In this document: positions 63,011 to 64,000 of the stretch, piece after piece | Layout of the letters: every line of letters starts with the position of its first letter | Numbering within the stretch: position 1 is the stretch's first letter | NCBI RefSeq assembly: GCF_019711315.1 | Contig: NZ_CP081294.1 | Span: 1,426,001-1,490,000 of the forward strand | Length of the DNA: 64,000 bases | Reading direction: 5' to 3' | Source: Qipengyuania gelatinilytica | GTDB taxonomy: Bacteria > Pseudomonadota > Alphaproteobacteria > Sphingomonadales > Sphingomonadaceae | Translations under genes and position numbers: made by a program | The notes under the pieces: generated by a model | What the model was told of the DNA's origin: nothing | Databases searched by the model: none | What the model saw: only the letters and a program-made list of their open reading frames with translations

Positions 63011-64000
63011 TCAGCATTCGATGACGTTGACCGCGAGCCCCCCTTGCGAGGTTTCCTTGTACTTGCTGCTCATGTCGAGGCCGGTCTGGCGCATGGTCTC
63101 GATCACCTGGTCGAGTGTGACCGTGCTCTCCGCACCCGTCCGGTGGAGCGCTAGCCTTGCGGCATTCACCGCTTTCACCGCACCGATGGCATTGCGTTCG
63201 ATACAGGGCACCTGCACCAGCCCGCCTACCGGATCGCAAGTGAGGCCGAGGTTGTGCTCCATCCCGATCTCGGCGGCGCTGGCGACCTGTTGCGGCGTGG
63301 CGCCCCACAGCGCGGCAAGTCCCCCGGCCGCCATCGAACAGGCCACGCCGACCTCGCCCTGGCAGCCCATTTCCGCGCCCGAGATGCTCGCCCGCTGCTT
63401 GTAGAGCAGGCCGATCGCACCAGCCGTCAGCAGGAAGGTCCGGCGGCTTTCCGTGCAGGGCTGCTCGTCATTGGTCACGCAATAGAAACGGATCACGGCA
63501 GGAATGATACCTGCAGCGCCATTGGTCGGCGCCGTGACGACGCGGCCGCCGGCGGCGTTTTCCTCGTTCACCGCCATGGCGTAGCAATTGAGCCAGTCGA
63601 ACAGCTGCTCGCGCTCGTTCGATTGCGGATTGGCGGAAAGCTTGTCCCACAGGTCGGGCGCACGTCGCTCGACCTTGAGGCCGCCGGGCAGGATGCCGCG
63701 CTGGCTGAGCCCGCGCTCGATGCACTGGTCCATCGCCTTTGCCACGCGGTCGACACCGGCGAGGGTCTTGTCGCGCGGGCGGAAAGCGTCCTCATTCGCC
63801 AGCACGAGTTCGGCGATGCTCTTGTCGGTCGCCGCGCAGCTCGCGAGCAATTCCTCTGCCGAGCCGAAATCGAAGGGCACCAGCATGCCGGTGTTGATCC
63901 GGTCGTCCTTGGGCTTGCGTTTGAGCTGCGCTTCGGATGCGACGAAGCCGCCACCGGTCGAATAATACGTCCGCGACAGGAGCCGTTCGCCAGCCTCGTC
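63011..64000 (-). CDS. sdaA: L-serine ammonia-lyase (iron-sulfur), N terminus outside window
   Basis: Deaminates serine to pyruvate. At least 329 residues are in frame from the window edge, where [17 protein letters not shown] is a SdaA hallmark. The cluster-binding cysteines are in [30 protein letters not shown] and the last residue region [22 protein letters not shown] marks the alpha domain. The family is about 450 residues long, so roughly a quarter is missing. Confidence 0.93.
   Translation of the reverse strand, partial: DEAGERLLSRTYYSTGGGFVASEAQLKRKPKDDRINTGMLVPFDFGSAEELLASCAATDKSIAELVLANEDAFRPRDKTLAGVDRVAKAMDQCIERGLSQRGILPGGLKVERRAPDLWDKLSANPQSNEREQLFDWLNCYAMAVNEENAAGGRVVTAPTNGAAGIIPAVIRFYCVTNDEQPCTESRRTFLLTAGAIGLLYKQRASISGAEMGCQGEVGVACSMAAGGLAALWGATPQQVASAAEIGMEHNLGLTCDPVGGLVQVPCIERNAIGAVKAVNAARLALHRTGAESTVTLDQVIETMRQTGLDMSSKYKETSQGGLAVNVIEC

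Noticed and set aside
1..64000. CRISPR arrays, transposases, integrases, rRNA
   Set aside because: I looked for regularly spaced repeats, transposase or integrase proteins and rRNA signatures and found none.

Overview
This 64 kb window is a stretch of high-G+C bacterial chromosome. The gene families point to an alphaproteobacterium, most likely of the Sphingomonadales/Erythrobacteraceae group (inference from gene content and protein style, not from a marker-gene tree). Supporting signs are an HWE-type histidine kinase, a candidate EcfG (general stress sigma factor) promoter, a MidA-type methyltransferase next to lgt, a stand-alone Lon N-terminal domain after a thioredoxin-TPR protein, DUF2171 and PilZ proteins, and leucine-degradation genes. 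I see no rRNA, CRISPR array or transposase. One tRNA (Gly-GCC) is present. Coding is dense and runs on both strands. Many genes overlap by 1-8 bases (ATGA/GTGA/TAATG junctions) and several start with TTG or GTG.

Layout. 1-3.1 kb: start of glnD (truncated by the window edge) and an acyl-CoA synthetase. 3.2-5.6 kb: lgt, a MidA-like methyltransferase and a DUF2147 protein. 5.6-8.4 kb: a glycine betaine/choline-type ABC importer whose permease is fused to its binding protein, plus a lipoprotein. 8.5-10 kb: a GAF-PAS-HWE sensor kinase. 10.2-14.1 kb: leucine catabolism (isovaleryl-CoA dehydrogenase and methylcrotonyl-CoA carboxylase carboxyltransferase subunit) with a PhnA-like protein and an opposed secreted protein between them. 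14.2-21.3 kb: acyltransferase, DUF1295 membrane protein, TetR-like regulator, two convergent glycosyltransferases and a two-gene unit with a pectate-lyase/tailspike-like beta-helix protein. 21.4-25.4 kb: dcd, a saccharopine-dehydrogenase-like reductase and a TonB-dependent receptor. 25.5-31.3 kb: tRNA-Gly, thioredoxin-TPR, Lon-like domain, marC, a lipoprotein, folD, yggT, argB. 31.4-35.7 kb: small secreted proteins and lipoproteins, an NTF2-like protein behind a perfect hairpin, DUF465, a membrane-anchored nuclease and a sulfotransferase.

35.7-42.5 kb is the most unusual part. It holds a block of consecutive hairpins, a frameshifted SEC-C gene, an AT-richer gene with a deoxyribosyltransferase/TIR-like domain placed 5 bases behind nrdB, and nrdB and nrdA separated by three unrelated small genes. 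The two nrd genes share an exact 14-base upstream motif, and nrdA also has two candidate NrdR boxes about 31 bp apart. 42.5-52.6 kb holds housekeeping and signalling genes: HD hydrolase, alpha/beta hydrolase, two PilZ proteins, nadB, an ABC ATPase, an NDUFS6-type zinc protein, tldD and DUF924. 52.5-58 kb: endonuclease III, an old yellow enzyme, a second HhH-GPD DNA repair protein, a lipoprotein with a nucleoside-hydrolase-like motif, and guaA. 58.1-61 kb: a TIR-transmembrane-TPR protein with a small partner gene, preceded by two operator-like 15-mers of identical architecture. The window ends with an acyl-CoA ligase and a truncated L-serine dehydratase.

The best candidates for something new are the TIR-TM-TPR/partner pair, the deoxyribosyltransferase-like gene behind nrdB, the shared nrd motif, the hairpin that buries a ribosome binding site at 33.6 kb, and the structured block at 35.75-35.97 kb.
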